Assembly: GCA_030614245.1 (NCBI GenBank)
Contig: JAUWKK010000155.1
Coordinates: forward strand, 1 to 6,843
Length of the DNA stretch: 6,843 nucleotides
DNA from: Planctomycetota bacterium
GTDB lineage: Bacteria; Planctomycetota; PUPC01; JABMSA01; JAUWKK01
Direction: 5' to 3'
The position numbers and the translations under genes were made by a program. The notes below the pieces were generated by a model. The model searched no databases. It was not told the origin of the DNA and saw only the letters and a program-made list of their open reading frames with translations. Positions 5,437 through 6,843 of this stretch are shown here, piece after piece; the stretch's first letter is position 1, and every line of letters starts with the position of its first letter.

Positions 5437-6678
5437 TTATTTCTTCTCTTCCCCGGCCGGCTTCTTTTGGATCTTGATCCTCTTTTCGCGCCAATACAGC
5501 CGAGTGCCGTCCTTCGCATCATAAAGGATCGCCCACGCCGTCGGAATGGCCTTGACCTCGCGTGTTTCGACCTCTACCATTCTGCCGTCGCGCCAGATCC
5601 GTGTTTTCTTTATTTCTATGCGCCACTTGGGCGATATGCCGAAGTCGAGGAGTATGGCTCCGGTGGTGAAGTCGACCTCTTTTCTGTGGCCTTCGTCTAT
5701 TTTAACCTTGGTCTTCGCGCCGACGGTTGCGCCGCGCGTCGGCCAGAAGTCCTTCTGAACGGTCGCGTCCGGCAGCCAGCGCGTGATGACGAAGTTGGCT
5801 GACTTGTTGCCGATGAGGCTGACGAGCTGCACTTCCTTGGTTTCGAGCGTCTGGATTTTCACGACGGGTTTCGAAGGCTGGCTGAGGGTCGCGGGGGTCG
5901 TCACGCTCTGTGCTATCACGCGGTAGTAATAGATTTTGCGCGGCTCGACGGTGGTGTCGGTGTATGAAACTTCCTCGAAGGCGGGGCTTTCGGCAGTGGG
6001 CTCGTCCGGTCTTGGGCCGGGTATGCGTCTTATGGGGGCGGGTGCGATTAAGGGGCCGTCAGCGGGGGGCTCTGGAGCGTCGGGCACCGCGCGGTCTTCC
6101 TCCCTCGGTGGCGCTTCATCGCGAGTTACGGGCGCCTCTGCGGCCATGCCCAGCTTGGCTGGGTCTCTGTCGCTCTTGGGCGCGGTGACTTCGCCGATTT
6201 TCTTGAAGTTTTTCTTGGCATCCTCGCTGCGCTCCACGATGTACTTGTCGGTTCCAACGCGTGCGGTGTCCGGATTGCGGTGGAAGACGAGCGTAACTGT
6301 GCCGCGCCCTCCGGCGATGCTTTTCACTATGGGCGGTGCAAGATACTTGAGGGCTTCTTTTGTCACCGTTATGGCGAACCGGACTCTGCTGCCATTCTTG
6401 AAGCGCAGGGTGCAGTCGGTCTTGCCTGGGCCTTTCGGTGTGACGGTCACATAGTCGCCGTCTTTGGCCTTTGCCACCATTGCGATTCTTGGGTCTTTAA
6501 CTTGCACCGAATCTAGATTTGCAGCCGGCTGAGGCGGGAGTTTGATGAGCCTGAAGGCTGCGTTATAATCGTACTCCACGTCGCCGTCCTTAAGTCTGCG
6601 GTTGCAGGGCTCGCCTTGGGCCTCGCCGGGCGGGATGAACAGGTCGGCGCGGAACGGTTTGCCTGCGGAGACCTTCAT
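5437..6678 (-). CDS. Secretion-cluster accessory protein with Ig-like and FN3-like domains (probably N-terminally incomplete)
   Basis: I do not recognise a named family. The region at 1-106 resembles a bacterial Ig-like (BIG2) or pilus-secretin N-terminal beta fold: DPRIAMV, then DYVTVTPKGPGKTDCTLRF and an FAITV end strand. Residues 113-276 look like one fibronectin type III domain (YIVERSED early, YTDTTVEPRKIYYYRVIAQS late) split by a Pro/Ala/Glu-rich insertion at about 168-233. Residues 279-400 are a further beta-rich domain ending AWAILYDAKDGTRLYWRE, loosely reminiscent of PilP/GspC-type connector domains (weak inference). The tail is lysine-rich. From ATG 6678 there is no signal peptide or membrane segment and no well-placed Shine-Dalgarno site (GAGGA is 16 nt away). 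Coding-like sequence continues upstream to a TAG at 6817, so the true N-terminus is probably lost or lies beyond that stop. A structural partner of the adjacent secretins, linking inner and outer membrane, is the best guess. Stop is TAA. Confidence 0.85.
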   Translation of the reverse strand: MKVSAGKPFRADLFIPPGEAQGEPCNRRLKDGDVEYDYNAAFRLIKLPPQPAANLDSVQVKDPRIAMVAKAKDGDYVTVTPKGPGKTDCTLRFKNGSRVRFAITVTKEALKYLAPPIVKSIAGGRGTVTLVFHRNPDTARVGTDKYIVERSEDAKKNFKKIGEVTAPKSDRDPAKLGMAAEAPVTRDEAPPREEDRAVPDAPEPPADGPLIAPAPIRRIPGPRPDEPTAESPAFEEVSYTDTTVEPRKIYYYRVIAQSVTTPATLSQPSKPVVKIQTLETKEVQLVSLIGNKSANFVITRWLPDATVQKDFWPTRGATVGAKTKVKIDEGHRKEVDFTTGAILLDFGISPKWRIEIKKTRIWRDGRMVEVETREVKAIPTAWAILYDAKDGTRLYWREKRIKIQKKPAGEEKK

Positions 6679-6843
6679 GTAGTCGGCGTGCAGTTCCTCA
6701 ATAGGGGGCGGCGGGGTGTATTCCGGTACCGGCAGGCCGCCTGTGATCCTGTCGGCTTCCGCGAGTTCCCCGTCGATCTCGGAATTGACCTCGGATATGT
6801 TCCCCAGCCCGACCAGCTAATTGGCGACCAGGTAGGCCGAGAT
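6679..6843 (-). other. Coding-like upstream extension of the accessory gene, interrupted by an in-frame TAG (6817-6819)
   Basis: In the frame of the accessory gene the sequence before ATG 6678 has no other stop back to the window edge. It reads ISAYLVAN, stop, LVGLGNISEVNSEID, then an acidic stretch and a proline run (YTPPPPIEELHADY) leading into the annotated start. Third-codon positions are mostly G or C, as in the gene. The part around the stop is hydrophobic and looks like a membrane anchor, which the gene otherwise lacks. No ATG, GTG or TTG lies between the TAG and ATG 6678. A nonsense mutation (for example from a Trp TGG or Gln CAG codon), a base-calling error or real recoding would all fit. 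A gene boundary here is less likely because both sides look coding. Confidence 0.55.

Noticed and set aside
329..6819. Amber (TAG) recoding as sense across the locus
   Set aside because: Secretins A and B both end at TAG at equivalent places in their alignment, and reading through secretin A meets another TAG within a few codons, so TAG works as a stop here.

Overview
The window carries three genes, all on the minus strand and read right to left: a secretion-apparatus accessory protein with Ig-like and fibronectin type III-like folds (stop at 5437), then two tandem paralogous secretins (769 aa and 838 aa), each with a signal peptide, N-terminal TPR-like repeats, an STN-type domain and a C-terminal secretin beta-barrel domain. 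This looks like the distal end of a type II secretion / type IV pilus-like cluster. The assembly ATPase, platform protein and pseudopilins would have to lie outside the window.

The organism is most likely a Gram-negative-type bacterium of the PVC group, probably Planctomycetota and perhaps Phycisphaerae. This rests on the moderately high G+C, the TPR-first secretins, the strong GGAG Shine-Dalgarno sites with TTG starts, and the many G+C-rich palindromes between genes. No marker gene is present, so it remains an inference.

Layout: 1-328 has no convincing gene. It holds a 21-bp tandem repeat at the left edge and two strong inverted repeats, the second overlapping the stop codon of the second secretin. 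329-2845 is secretin B. 2846-2986 is a spacer with three small hairpins and the ribosome binding site of secretin B. 2987-5296 is secretin A. 5297-5436 is a spacer with a G+C-rich hairpin, a near-consensus sigma70-type promoter (TTGACA, 17 bp, GATAAT) and a Shine-Dalgarno site lying in the arm of a small hairpin. 5437-6678 is the accessory gene. 6679-6843 reads as coding in the same frame, except for one in-frame TAG at 6817-6819.

Working model: the accessory protein is probably anchored in the inner membrane by a helix encoded near the right edge, and exposes beta-rich domains that could contact the secretins. The two secretins are exported and form outer-membrane ring channels, either two separate ones or one mixed one. 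The internal promoter would let the secretin pair be expressed separately from the upstream gene. No complete novel system can be demonstrated from this window. The most notable points are the tandem divergent TPR-secretins, the interrupted accessory gene and the set of intergenic palindromes.
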